A DNA stretch of 7,787 nt from Gemmatimonadota bacterium (lineage in GTDB: Bacteria > Gemmatimonadota > Gemmatimonadetes > Longimicrobiales > Longimicrobiaceae): NCBI GenBank assembly GCA_019240375.1, contig JAFAYN010000070.1, positions 1-7,787 of the forward strand, read 5' to 3'. Under the pieces are notes generated by a model, which saw only the letters and a program-made list of their open reading frames with translations, ran no database searches and was not told the DNA's origin. Made by a program: the position numbers and the translations under genes. Numbering within the stretch: the stretch's first letter is position 1; the number at the start of each line of letters is the position of its first letter. Shown here one piece after another: positions 1 through 7,451 of this stretch.

Positions 1-2037
<2,037 letters not shown>

Positions 2038-2142
2038 GATGTCCCTGTCCCCGGCGCGTTTGCGTGTTCCCGTGACGAATCGCCCCAAGGTAGCGGAGCG
2101 GGGTCGGTTCTTCAACTCGCCGGCCCTTCATGGCGGAACCCA

Positions 2143-2176
2143 ACGTTTCCGAACGTGGTATGTAAATTGATATGGG
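2143..2176. promoter_or_regulatory. Candidate divergent promoter/operator between glnS and the peptidase-like gene
   Basis: The 214-bp gap between two divergent genes (2038-2251) contains its only AT-rich patch at about 2159-2174 (TATGTAAATTGATATG). Immediately to its left is a perfect inverted repeat, ACGTT-TCCG-AACGT (2143-2156). An AT-rich -10-like patch beside a dyad fits a promoter with a regulator site, but no convincing -35 element could be paired with it in either direction. The assignment is inference from position and composition. Nothing else was recognised in this gap. Confidence 0.3.
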
Positions 2177-2251
2177 ACATGGACATCCACGCACGGGTGC
2201 CGAGGGGCGGCGGAAGGTGGCGTAGCTTTCGAATCGACCGAGGGTGATGTG

Positions 2252-3058
2252 ATGCTTCGAAATACAGCGTTGACGGCTCTGCTCCTGACCAGCTTCGCCC
2301 TCCCGGCCCGCGCCGACGTCGGCGTGACCCTCAGGGGCTCGCACGAATCGATGGTCCGCCAGAACGAGATCGCGAAGGAGAACGCCTACTCCTTCCTCCG
2401 CACCCCGGAACAGGTGAAGGAATACGTCGCGAAGGGCTTCCTGGTGCCGGTGGCCGGGAACGCGGACTACACGCTCGCCAAGGGGGTCTCGTTCGCCTAC
2501 ACCCGCCCGGAGGTGCACGCCTTCATCGAGTACCTGGGGCGGGAGTACCGCCAGGGGTGCGGCGAGCAGCTGGTGGTCACCAGCCTGACCCGCCCCGAGG
2601 CGCGGCAGCCCTCCAACGCCAGCAACCTGTCGGTGCACCCGGCGGGGATGGCGATGGACGTGCGGGCCAAGCAGACGCCCAAGTGCAAGGTGTGGCTGGA
2701 GAGCACGCTGCTGGGGCTGGAAAAGCAGGGCGTCCTGGACGTGACCCGCGAGGTGCACCCGCCGCACTACCACGTGGCGGTCTTCCCCGGGCCGATGCGG
2801 GCGTACCTGGCGAAGGTGGGCGCCCCCGAGCCGCCGGCTCCCTCCGAGGCGCACCCGGTCGTGCCGGCGCAGGGATCGCCGATGCAGACGCTGTCCCGCA
2901 AGGCGGACCAGCCGGGCGCGCTGGTGCCGGCGATGGAGAGGCGCCACGAGACCTCGGGGACGACCCGGATGTGGCTGATCCTCCTGGCGATCTCGCCGCT
3001 GGGGATGGCCCTGGGGCTCCGCGGCCGGGGACAGCGGCACCCGACCGAGCTGGACTGA
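2252..3058 (+). CDS. Secreted M15/LAS-type zinc peptidase-like protein (DUF5715-like) with C-terminal membrane segment
   Basis: Predicted exported 268-residue protein. Residues 1-21 form a signal peptide (hydrophobic LTALLLTSFAL, cleavage after ARA). The core resembles M15/LAS metallopeptidases, which cut peptidoglycan cross-links or D-amino-acid peptides. It has TSLTRP at the usual conserved-Arg position, SVHPAGMAMD matching S-x-H-x-x-G-x-A-x-D (zinc ligands H129 and D136), and HYHV at 172-175 for the third histidine. C103 and C145 could form a disulfide. Residues ~182-235 are a Pro/Ala-rich spacer. Residues 240-256 are hydrophobic, followed by RGRGQRH, so the protein is probably anchored by its C-terminus with the peptidase domain outside the cytoplasm. 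The sequence most resembles the family I know as DUF5715; activity is inferred from the zinc motif. ATG 2252 is preferred over GTG 2249 because GAGGG (2240-2244) lies 7 nt upstream of it. Confidence 0.82.
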   Translation: MLRNTALTALLLTSFALPARADVGVTLRGSHESMVRQNEIAKENAYSFLRTPEQVKEYVAKGFLVPVAGNADYTLAKGVSFAYTRPEVHAFIEYLGREYRQGCGEQLVVTSLTRPEARQPSNASNLSVHPAGMAMDVRAKQTPKCKVWLESTLLGLEKQGVLDVTREVHPPHYHVAVFPGPMRAYLAKVGAPEPPAPSEAHPVVPAQGSPMQTLSRKADQPGALVPAMERRHETSGTTRMWLILLAISPLGMALGLRGRGQRHPTELD

Positions 3059-3083
3059 GCGCCCGCGGTCACGGATCGTGCAG

Positions 3084-3107
3084 AAGGGGAGCCGGCCGGC
3101 TCCCCTT
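3084..3107 (+). terminator. Perfect-palindrome hairpin after the peptidase-like gene
   Basis: A perfect 24-bp palindrome whose arms are AAGGGGAGCCGG (3084-3095) and CCGGCTCCCCTT (3096-3107). It starts 25 bp after the stop codon at 3058 and is followed by TCGCGTTT. The RNA would fold into a very stable GC stem ending in a short T-containing tail, consistent with intrinsic termination. The U-tract is weak. Confidence 0.7.
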
Positions 3108-3160
3108 TCGCGTTTCCGGAGCCGGGGTGGCGGGTGAACCCTTTGCGCGGGGCTGCGAGC

Positions 3161-3472
3161 ATGGCTCACAAGGTGTGGTGCGTCTTCCAGCGGCTGCCGG
3201 GGGAGAATTGCCCGGCGCTCTCGTCGGTGTGCGCCTCCCGCGAGGTGGCGGAGGCGGTGGCGGAGATGAGCGAAAAGGACGAGCGGGAGCAGGGGATCGA
3301 GCCCAGCGCCTGGACGGTCCGCTCGTGGGACGTGCTGGACGGGGACACCCGCCAGATGGCGGACGTACTGCAGATCAGCGACGTGCTGGACCCGATGCGC
3401 GCGGGCTCGGTGCCGCTGGACGCGGACGGCGAGGCCGAGGACGGGGGTACTTCCCGGGGGACCGGCGGGTAG
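3161..3472 (+). CDS. Small hypothetical protein, acidic tail
   Basis: I do not recognise a named family for this 103-residue protein. It begins MAHKVWCVFQRLPGENC, a likely beta-strand opening with two cysteines (C7 and C17), and continues with a predicted amphipathic helix (REVAEAVAEMSEKDEREQG). A second strand-like segment with two tryptophans follows (SAWTVRSWDVL). The C-terminus is disordered, Asp/Glu/Gly-rich (DADGEAEDGG). There is no signal peptide or membrane segment, so it is probably cytoplasmic. Codon use matches the GC-rich neighbours, which supports it as a real gene. ATG 3161 is chosen because GGGG at 3149-3152 lies 8 nt upstream and it starts at the conserved-looking MAHKVW; GTG 3134 in frame is an alternative adding nine residues. 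It lies between two strong hairpins and so probably forms its own transcript. Function unknown. Confidence 0.7.
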   Translation: MAHKVWCVFQRLPGENCPALSSVCASREVAEAVAEMSEKDEREQGIEPSAWTVRSWDVLDGDTRQMADVLQISDVLDPMRAGSVPLDADGEAEDGGTSRGTGG

Positions 3473-3537
3473 CGGGTGGGGATGCGCGCGTCGGGCCGCT
3501 CCGGCGAGGGAACTGTTTTACACTTCTTTGCTACGGC

Positions 3538-3572
3538 GAAGCCCCCGGGGAACTCGGCTCTCCGGGGGCTTC
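3538..3572. terminator. Probable bidirectional terminator between converging genes
   Basis: An 11-bp perfect stem, GAAGCCCCCGG (3538-3548) with CCGGGGGCTTC (3562-3572), encloses a 13-nt loop. It lies between the plus-strand gene ending at 3472 and the minus-strand gene ending at 3582, only 9 bp beyond the latter's stop codon. Position and symmetry fit a terminator shared by both converging transcripts. There is no clear U-tract on either side. Confidence 0.65.
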
Positions 3573-3581
3573 ACGTTTCGG

Positions 3582-4532
3582 CTACATCGAGTGGGCGTGG
3601 GCTTCTTCCCTGCCCATGAACTCGTTCAGCGTACGGTCGAGGGCCCGCTGGCTCCAGGGCGACCTGCCCGCTGCCTGGCGGTAAGCGTCGAGCACGGCCT
3701 GGGAGTGTGCGACGGCTTCGGCGGCCAGGCGGTCGTAGGCGGCGCGGTCGCCGGACCGCTGCGCCTGCTTCAGCCCGGGGACCAGCGCCCGGATGGCCTG
3801 GCGGTGTGGCTCGGTCTTCTGCCGCAGGGCGTCGCCCCCGCGCTGGTCGAGCACCTTGAAGGGGAGCGGCGGCTCGGTCACCTGGGCGAGCGCCAGCCCC
3901 AGCGCGTACGCCTTTTCCGCGGCGGCCGGGGTGCTCCAGACGGACGGCGCGGGCTGGGTCAGCCCGGCGGCCAGGTAGGGGAGGCCGGGGTGGTGGCGCG
4001 CGAACGGGCCGCCGGGGGTGTCCACGAACCAGGCGTGCATCATCACCAGCTCCCGGTCCGGCGACCGGGACAGCTCCGGGTGCGTGTGCCACACGTCCTC
4101 TGCGTGGTCGAAGCCGCTGGGGACGGGAGCACCGGCCGGGTGCGCGTAGGCATAGGCCACCCCCACCAGCTTCGGCCTGCCGTCCATCGGCGCGAACATG
4201 AGCACCGACGGCTGCGCGGGGTCGAAGTGGTCGCCGGCCACCAGGTCCAGGCGGACGTAGTGCTCGCCCTGGAGCGGGACGTACCCGAACATCGGGCGGT
4301 AGCCGGCGGCGACGGCGGCCTCCGGGGTGGCGAGGGCGGCGGTGGCGCGGCGCGCCTCACCGAGCTGCGCCCGGGCCTTTGCGGTGAGTGTGGGCGCGGC
4401 GACCGGGGCCTCCGCGTGGTGCATGTGCCCGCCGTGCATCGGCATGGCTTCCTGTGCCGCGCAGGCCGGGAGACCGGGGCCGGCGAACAGCGCCAGTCCG
4501 AGCGTGGCGGCGAGGGGGATTCCTGTTCTCAT
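3582..4532 (-). CDS. Exported His/Met-rich protein of unknown function
   Basis: A 316-residue exported protein of unassigned function. Residues 1-26 form a signal peptide (IPLAATLGLALFAGPG); LPAC at 21-24 is a loose lipobox, so a lipoprotein anchored at C24 is possible. MPMHGGHMHH follows at 30-39, a dense Met/His cluster typical of metal-handling periplasmic proteins. The folded region begins near AVAAGYRPM and continues through GEHYVRLDL, FDPAQPSVLMFAP and KLVGVAYAYAHP. It then reaches WHTHPE (H149, H151, E153) and MMHAWFVDTPGGPFARHHP (from about 164). This order resembles a widespread family of uncharacterised secreted proteins I recall with FDP..P..L.YEP...LVGVEY and HVW....NP.G.F motifs; the match is from memory. 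The C-terminal third is helical and ends EEAHAHSM. ATG 4532 gives a normal signal peptide; GTG 4565, with GGAG 7 nt upstream, would add 11 charged residues. Metal binding is inference. Confidence 0.75.
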   Translation of the reverse strand: MRTGIPLAATLGLALFAGPGLPACAAQEAMPMHGGHMHHAEAPVAAPTLTAKARAQLGEARRATAALATPEAAVAAGYRPMFGYVPLQGEHYVRLDLVAGDHFDPAQPSVLMFAPMDGRPKLVGVAYAYAHPAGAPVPSGFDHAEDVWHTHPELSRSPDRELVMMHAWFVDTPGGPFARHHPGLPYLAAGLTQPAPSVWSTPAAAEKAYALGLALAQVTEPPLPFKVLDQRGGDALRQKTEPHRQAIRALVPGLKQAQRSGDRAAYDRLAAEAVAHSQAVLDAYRQAAGRSPWSQRALDRTLNEFMGREEAHAHSM

Positions 4533-4649
4533 GCGGCTGCTTCTTTCCTTCGGGGGTGCTTCCACGCGATGTCTCCGGATGCCATACCCCTGTACCCGGC
4601 TTCGGGTTGCGAGTGCGCTCCGGGAGGATCGCGGGTGGCGGAAACGAGT

Positions 4650-4680
4650 GTGGCGGCACCGCGGGTCGCGGTGCCGCCAC
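4650..4680 (-). terminator. 14-bp perfect stem-loop after the LTXXQ gene
   Basis: GTGGCGGCACCGCG (4650-4663) and CGCGGTGCCGCCAC (4667-4680) form a perfect 14-bp stem with a 3-nt loop. It starts 32 bp past the stop codon of the minus-strand gene ending at 4713. On that strand it is followed by ACTCGTTTCC. It probably terminates that gene and separates it from the His/Met-rich gene downstream. Confidence 0.65.
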
Positions 4681-4712
4681 GTTCCTGTCCTGCCCGTCTA
4701 CTCCGGTCCGGG

Positions 4713-5240
4713 TCAGGCGCCCTGCTGCTGGCCCTGGCGACGGCCCTCCCGCCCCTGGGCCCGCTGCTCCTTGCGCCAGCTCTTGAGCTGCTGCTTCTGG
4801 GCGTCGGTGAGGACGGCCTCGATCTCCTTCCGCTCGGCCTTGCGGCTCTCGCGGAGCTGCTGCATCAGCGGACGGGCCTGCTCGCGCGCGGCCTTGCGCT
4901 GCTGCTTCTGCGCGTCGGTCGGCTGCGTGCGGGGCTGCCCCGGCTGACGCTGGGCGGTGGACGGCCGGAGGGTGCGCATCCGGTCGAGCACCGGCCGGTT
5001 CCGCGCCTCGTAGCGCTGGCCGATGGCCTGCAGGCGCGAGGCCTGGTCGGAGGTGAGGCCGAGCTGGTCGCGGCGGGCCAGGAGCCGGGCGACCGGGTCG
5101 CGGAAGCCGCGCTGCCCCTGGCCGGCGTGCATGGCGTGCGCGCGCTGCTGCGCGGGTACCGGGGCTGCGGGGCTCTGGGCCAGGACCGGGAGCGGAGCGC
5201 CCACCAGGGCGAGCGCGACCGCGAAGGTACGAACGTTCAT
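4713..5240 (-). CDS. Periplasmic LTXXQ-motif protein, Spy/CpxP-like
   Basis: A 175-residue exported helical protein. The signal peptide is residues 1-21 (FAVALALVGAPLPVLA, cleavage before QSP), followed by AHAMHAGQGQ. Two LTXXQ motifs, the family signature, occur at 62-66 (LTSDQ) and 144-148 (LTDAQ), each leading into a charged amphipathic helix. In Spy and CpxP these motifs form a cradle-shaped periplasmic dimer that chaperones proteins or damps envelope-stress and metal signalling. TDAQKQQ occurs twice (108-114 and 145-151), a small internal duplication also visible in the DNA. The middle and C-terminus are very Gln/Arg/Lys-rich (QGREGRRQGQQQGA at the end), more basic than usual. ATG 5240 is chosen because it begins the signal peptide and has GAGAG 4-5 nt upstream; the in-frame ATG at 5312 lies in the structured leader. 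Membership by motif is fairly sure; the ligand or stress signal is unknown. Confidence 0.82.
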   Translation of the reverse strand: MNVRTFAVALALVGAPLPVLAQSPAAPVPAQQRAHAMHAGQGQRGFRDPVARLLARRDQLGLTSDQASRLQAIGQRYEARNRPVLDRMRTLRPSTAQRQPGQPRTQPTDAQKQQRKAAREQARPLMQQLRESRKAERKEIEAVLTDAQKQQLKSWRKEQRAQGREGRRQGQQQGA

Positions 5241-5260
5241 GGTTCTCTCGTTGCGTTGGG

Positions 5261-5300
5261 GTGAACCAGCAACCGATCGGGTTGCTCTGCACTGGTTTAC
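5261..5300 (-). promoter_or_regulatory. Nested inverted repeats in the leader of the LTXXQ gene
   Basis: An inner perfect repeat, AGCAACC (5268-5274) and GGTTGCT (5280-5286), is separated by 5 nt. It is flanked by outer arms GTGAACCA (5261-5268) and TGGTTTAC (5293-5300) that match at 7 of 8 positions. On the minus strand this lies 20-60 nt before the start codon. It could be an operator dyad or a leader hairpin ending about 27 nt upstream of the ATG. Sequence symmetry is seen; function is inference. Confidence 0.4.
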
Positions 5301-5333
5301 ACGCGTGCCCACCCCAGCGTTGGCGAAAGACCC

Positions 5334-5350
5334 ATTAAATCTTTCTTAAC
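5334..5350 (-). promoter_or_regulatory. Candidate AT-rich promoter patch for the LTXXQ gene
   Basis: On the minus strand this reads GTTAAGAAAGATTTAAT, the only AT-rich stretch between the SDR gene and the LTXXQ gene. TTTAAT (5339-5334) is a possible -10 element, which would place the start site near 5327 and leave a leader of nearly 90 nt that includes the nested dyad. No good -35 was found, so this is low confidence. Confidence 0.25.
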
Positions 5351-5363
5351 CCCTTTCCCGGCT

Positions 5364-5379
5364 GTCCTCCGGAGAGGAC
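5364..5379 (-). terminator. Short hairpin with UNCG-type tetraloop after the SDR gene
   Basis: GTCCTC (5364-5369) and GAGGAC (5374-5379) pair around a 4-nt loop, 4 bp past the SDR stop codon. In the minus-strand RNA the loop is UCCG closed by C-G, a member of the unusually stable UNCG tetraloop class. There is no U-tract after it. It could act as a terminator or as a 3'-end stabilising structure. Confidence 0.4.
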
Positions 5380-5383
5380 GCGC

Positions 5384-6175
5384 TCACAGGAGCGAGCGCA
5401 CCCACCCGCCGTCCACCGGGATGGAGGTCCCGGTGACGAAGCTGGCCCGCTCGGAGGCGAGGAAGGCGACCACCGCCGCGAACTCGCGCGGCTCCCCCAC
5501 CCGCCCCATCGGCGTCTCGGACTCCCACTTCGCGAACACCGCCCCGGGCTCGATCCCGCGCGCCTTGCTGGTGTAGGCGGACAGCTCGTCCAGCCGCTCG
5601 GTGCGGGTGTAGCCGGGGAGGACGTTGTTGACGGTGATCCCCCAGGGCGCGACCTCGTTGGCGAGGGTGCGCGCGAACCCGGTGACGGCGGCGCGGACGC
5701 TGTTGGAAAGGATCAGGTTGTCCACCGGCTGCTTGACGGCCATGGAGGTGACGTTGAGGATCCGCCCCCACCTCCGCTCCTTCATCCCCGGGAGCACCGC
5801 CCGCGTCAGGTTCACGGCGCTCTCGAAGTTGAGGCGCCACGCGGCCTCCCAGGTGGCGGGGGAGTGGCTCTCGAAGGGGCCCGCCGGGGGGCCGCCCGCG
5901 TTGTTCACCAGCACGTCCACGCGCCCGAAGCGGTCGAGTGCCGCGCGGGCGACCCGCTCGGCGTCCTCCGGCTTCGCCAGGTCGGCGGCGACGGTGACCA
6001 CCGCGACCCCGTACCGCTCCTCGATGGCGGCGCGCACCTCTTCCAGCCGCTCGGCACTGCGGGCGCAGAGCACCAGCGAGGCGCCCTCCGACGCCAGCTC
6101 TTCGGCGACCGCCCGCCCCAGCCCGCGGCTCGATCCGGCGACCAGCGCCACCCTGTCCTTGAGTCCCAGGTCCAT
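5384..6175 (-). CDS. Short-chain dehydrogenase/reductase family protein with atypical active site
   Basis: A 263-residue Rossmann-fold protein of the classical SDR type, which normally oxidises or reduces alcohol/carbonyl groups with NAD(P)(H). AGSSRGLG at 13-20 is a variant of the TGxxxGxG cofactor motif. D65 (AADL), NNAG at 91-94, N116 and S144 sit at the expected places. The catalytic Tyr and Lys are missing: where YxxxK is expected, 13 and 17 residues after S144, the sequence has S157-N-S-V-R161. The same loop (KQPVDNLILSN.VRA) recurs in a subgroup of FabG-like SDRs noted for an imperfect tetrad, so it is probably natural. PGYTRTERL and the VDGG end near 254 are family-typical. Its ATG is 4 bp after the stop of the cupin gene, so the two are translationally coupled. 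Substrate unknown; whether it still does redox chemistry is open. Confidence 0.88.
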   Translation of the reverse strand: MDLGLKDRVALVAGSSRGLGRAVAEELASEGASLVLCARSAERLEEVRAAIEERYGVAVVTVAADLAKPEDAERVARAALDRFGRVDVLVNNAGGPPAGPFESHSPATWEAAWRLNFESAVNLTRAVLPGMKERRWGRILNVTSMAVKQPVDNLILSNSVRAAVTGFARTLANEVAPWGITVNNVLPGYTRTERLDELSAYTSKARGIEPGAVFAKWESETPMGRVGEPREFAAVVAFLASERASFVTGTSIPVDGGWVRSLL

Positions 6176-6179
6176 CGTT

Positions 6180-6557
6180 CTAGGTCCGGTGGAAGTAGTC
6201 GTCGGTATGGTTCAGCCAGTCCTGGCGCGGCGGCGAGAAGATGTCCACGTCCAGCGTGTCTTCCAGCGCCTCGGCCCTGTGCGGGACGTTGGAGGGGATG
6301 TGGAGCACCTCGCCCACGCCCACCACGATCTCTTCCGACCCGTCCTCGCCGATCCAGAAGCGGAGCGCGCCTTCCAGGATGTAGGTGAGCTGCTCGTTCT
6401 CGTGGGAGTGCTTGGGGACGATGGACCCCTTCTTCAGGTACACGTGGGCGAGCATCATCCGGTCGCCCGTGATGAGCCGGCGCTCGATCTGGTCGGTGAC
6501 CCGCTCGCGGGGCATGTCTTCCCAGCGGTAGAAGGTCACGCCTGAGCCATTCGCCAT
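6180..6557 (-). CDS. Single-domain cupin protein, probable metal-binding
   Basis: A 125-residue single-domain cupin. Motif 1 is G44-SIVPK-H50-S-H52-ENEQ...EG63, and motif 2 is GEVLHIPSNVPH93. The expected metal ligands are H50, H52, E55 or Q56, and H93, all present. The C-terminus, DIFSPPRQDWLNHTDDYFHR, is like small cupins of the KdgF/quercetinase-like groups, which act as isomerases, lyases or dioxygenases on small organic substrates. No signal peptide, so cytoplasmic. ATG 6557 is supported by GAGG (6567-6564) 6 nt upstream. It is the first gene of a two-gene operon with the SDR, whose start lies 4 bp after this stop, so the two products are likely made in step and may act on the same compound. 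If KdgF-like, a uronate or ketosugar substrate would fit, but that is speculation; the specific reaction cannot be read from the sequence. Confidence 0.87.
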   Translation of the reverse strand: MANGSGVTFYRWEDMPRERVTDQIERRLITGDRMMLAHVYLKKGSIVPKHSHENEQLTYILEGALRFWIGEDGSEEIVVGVGEVLHIPSNVPHRAEALEDTLDVDIFSPPRQDWLNHTDDYFHRT

Positions 6558-6661
6558 CGAAATCCTCGGTTGCTGGAGTGTCTGCCAGGGAAAGGGTTAC
6601 AGGTAGCGGTCGCGGTGGGGTGCCGCAAGGCGGGCGGGGCGAGGGAGTTGTCGCGACGAAG

Positions 6662-6686
6662 CCCGGGGCCGTGTGGCCGCCCGGGG
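6662..6686 (-). terminator. Possible imperfect GC hairpin after the RHH gene
   Basis: CCCGGGGCC (6662-6670) pairs with GGCCGCCCGGG (about 6675-6685) around GTGT, with a 2-nt bulge. It lies about 28 bp past the stop of the minus-strand RHH gene at 6714, and no coding region was recognised between 6558 and 6713. The same stretch can also be read as a direct repeat of GCCCGGGGC (6661-6669 and 6679-6687), so the hairpin may be coincidental. The rest of 6558-6713 should hold the cupin promoter, which I could not pick out. Confidence 0.3.
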
Positions 6687-6713
6687 CAACGGTGTTTCGT
6701 GGAGCTGGCTCGC

Positions 6714-6941
6714 TCAGTACGGAGCGCCGCCAGGCCATCCCTCGGCCAGCGTCCGCTCCTCGGAGGAGTCGAGCAGCCTACATGCGTCTGCGAGTTGGGC
6801 TCGCTTCAGACGCACGAGGTGTTCCCGTACGGCAGCCTCTATGGCCTGGCTGCGGTTTTCGTATACGTGTTGGTGCACCAAGGAGTCCACCTGATCGAGC
6901 AGCGTGGCCTCTAGCGTGAGATCGACTCTGATCCTGGGCAT
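6714..6941 (-). CDS. Ribbon-helix-helix (CopG/MazE-like) antitoxin-type protein
   Basis: A 75-residue protein with the layout of type II antitoxins of the ribbon-helix-helix class. An N-terminal strand (PRIRVDLTL) would insert into the DNA major groove as a dimer. Two helices follow (EATLLDQVDSLVHQHVY, then RSQAIEAAVREHLVRLK, with the typical N-R-S-x-A-I turn). The acidic tail (DSSEERTLAEGW) is of the kind that usually binds a MazF/PemK-type toxin. The start is sure: GGGAGG lies 4 nt before ATG 6941. No toxin follows in the 156 bp before the cupin gene, and the gene upstream is not toxin-like, so it appears orphan. Codons AGA, AGG, CTA, ATA and GTA are frequent, unlike the GC-rich neighbours, which hints at transfer. 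It may be cotranscribed with the gene 113 bp upstream. Most likely a DNA-binding regulator, possibly a relic of a toxin-antitoxin pair. Confidence 0.8.
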   Translation of the reverse strand: MPRIRVDLTLEATLLDQVDSLVHQHVYENRSQAIEAAVREHLVRLKRAQLADACRLLDSSEERTLAEGWPGGAPY

Positions 6942-7054
6942 GGTTCCTCCCGGGCAGTTTCAGTCCGAGGGTCCTGCTATGCTCAACTCCTGTCCCGGCC
7001 CGATGCCAATCCGCATCTGCATGCTACGTGCGCGTCGCAGTATGCCGGTGAGGG

Positions 7055-7318
7055 TTAAACGGCCTGGTCGAGGCCCAGGTCGTGCTGGATCTCGTTGAAG
7101 CGTGCGTGGGCGTCGGGCGAGACGGCGTGCGGCGGGATGGTGTCGAAGATGAGCTTCAGTACCCGCCGCTCGTCCGGATCCACGCCCCCATCGCGCATGG
7201 CGAGGGCGAGCAGGTAGTCCATCTCGGGGACATCGAGCATCCCATCGTCCGAGATGACGTGCAGGGCAGCCTGCGCGATCTGGAGGTGGTTCGGGTATTC
7301 TTTCTTGCTTTCGACCAT
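7055..7318 (-). CDS. Small acidic helical protein, TerB/EF-hand-like
   Basis: An 87-residue cytoplasmic protein, largely helical and acidic, without signal or membrane segments. It carries two similar segments 18 residues apart, DGMLDVPE (25-32) and DGGVDPDE (43-50), each followed by a Leu/Val-rich helix (MDYLLALAM; RRVLKLIFDTI). This D-G-x-x-D-x-x-E pattern is seen in TerB-like domains and resembles EF-hand-type loops, so metal binding through the Asp/Glu residues is possible. I would not assign tellurite resistance or any other role. ATG 7318 is chosen because GAGG sits 5 nt upstream (GAGGTTTCC); longer in-frame starts (7417) would add a low-quality N-terminus. It lies between two antitoxin-like genes and shares its upstream region with the divergent AbrB-type gene. 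It ends 113 bp before the RHH gene on the same strand and may share its transcript. Confidence 0.68.
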   Translation of the reverse strand: MVESKKEYPNHLQIAQAALHVISDDGMLDVPEMDYLLALAMRDGGVDPDERRVLKLIFDTIPPHAVSPDAHARFNEIQHDLGLDQAV

Positions 7319-7451
7319 GGAAACCTCGGGTGTGAACGACTCGACCGTGCCTGCTCGCTCTACGTGGGACTCCCTGACCGAAGTTTCGCATGGTGCTCGG
7401 GTAGGCACATGGGTCAATCGCCCGATCCACGGACCACATCCCGAATGGTGA

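Noticed and set aside
4108..4565. Longer start (GTG 4565) for the His/Met-rich protein
   Set aside because: It has a good GGAG, but it places 11 charged residues before the signal peptide; ATG 4532 gives a standard export signal. Kept as an alternative only.
3528..5264. A 578-codon plus-strand open frame opposite the two exported minus-strand genes
   Set aside because: The minus strand has signal peptides, LTXXQ motifs and hairpins at the gene ends. The plus-strand translation is Leu/Gly/Arg low complexity.
6661..6687. Direct repeat GCCCGGGGC as an attachment-site core
   Set aside because: The copies are only 9 bp, 18 bp apart, in GC-rich DNA, with no integrase or tRNA gene nearby.
6558..6713. 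Search for a MazF/PemK-like toxin after the RHH gene
   Set aside because: The minus-strand translation of this gap shows no toxin-like start (such as an RGEIW motif) and contains a possible terminator instead.
7002..7017. Small dyad GATGC...GCATC upstream of the RHH gene
   Set aside because: Five-base arms with a 6-nt loop are too short to distinguish from chance, and no promoter elements could be placed around it.
7394..7417. TTGACC on the minus strand as a -35 for the TerB/EF-hand-like gene
   Set aside because: The -35 is good, but no acceptable -10 occurs at 16-18 bp spacing.
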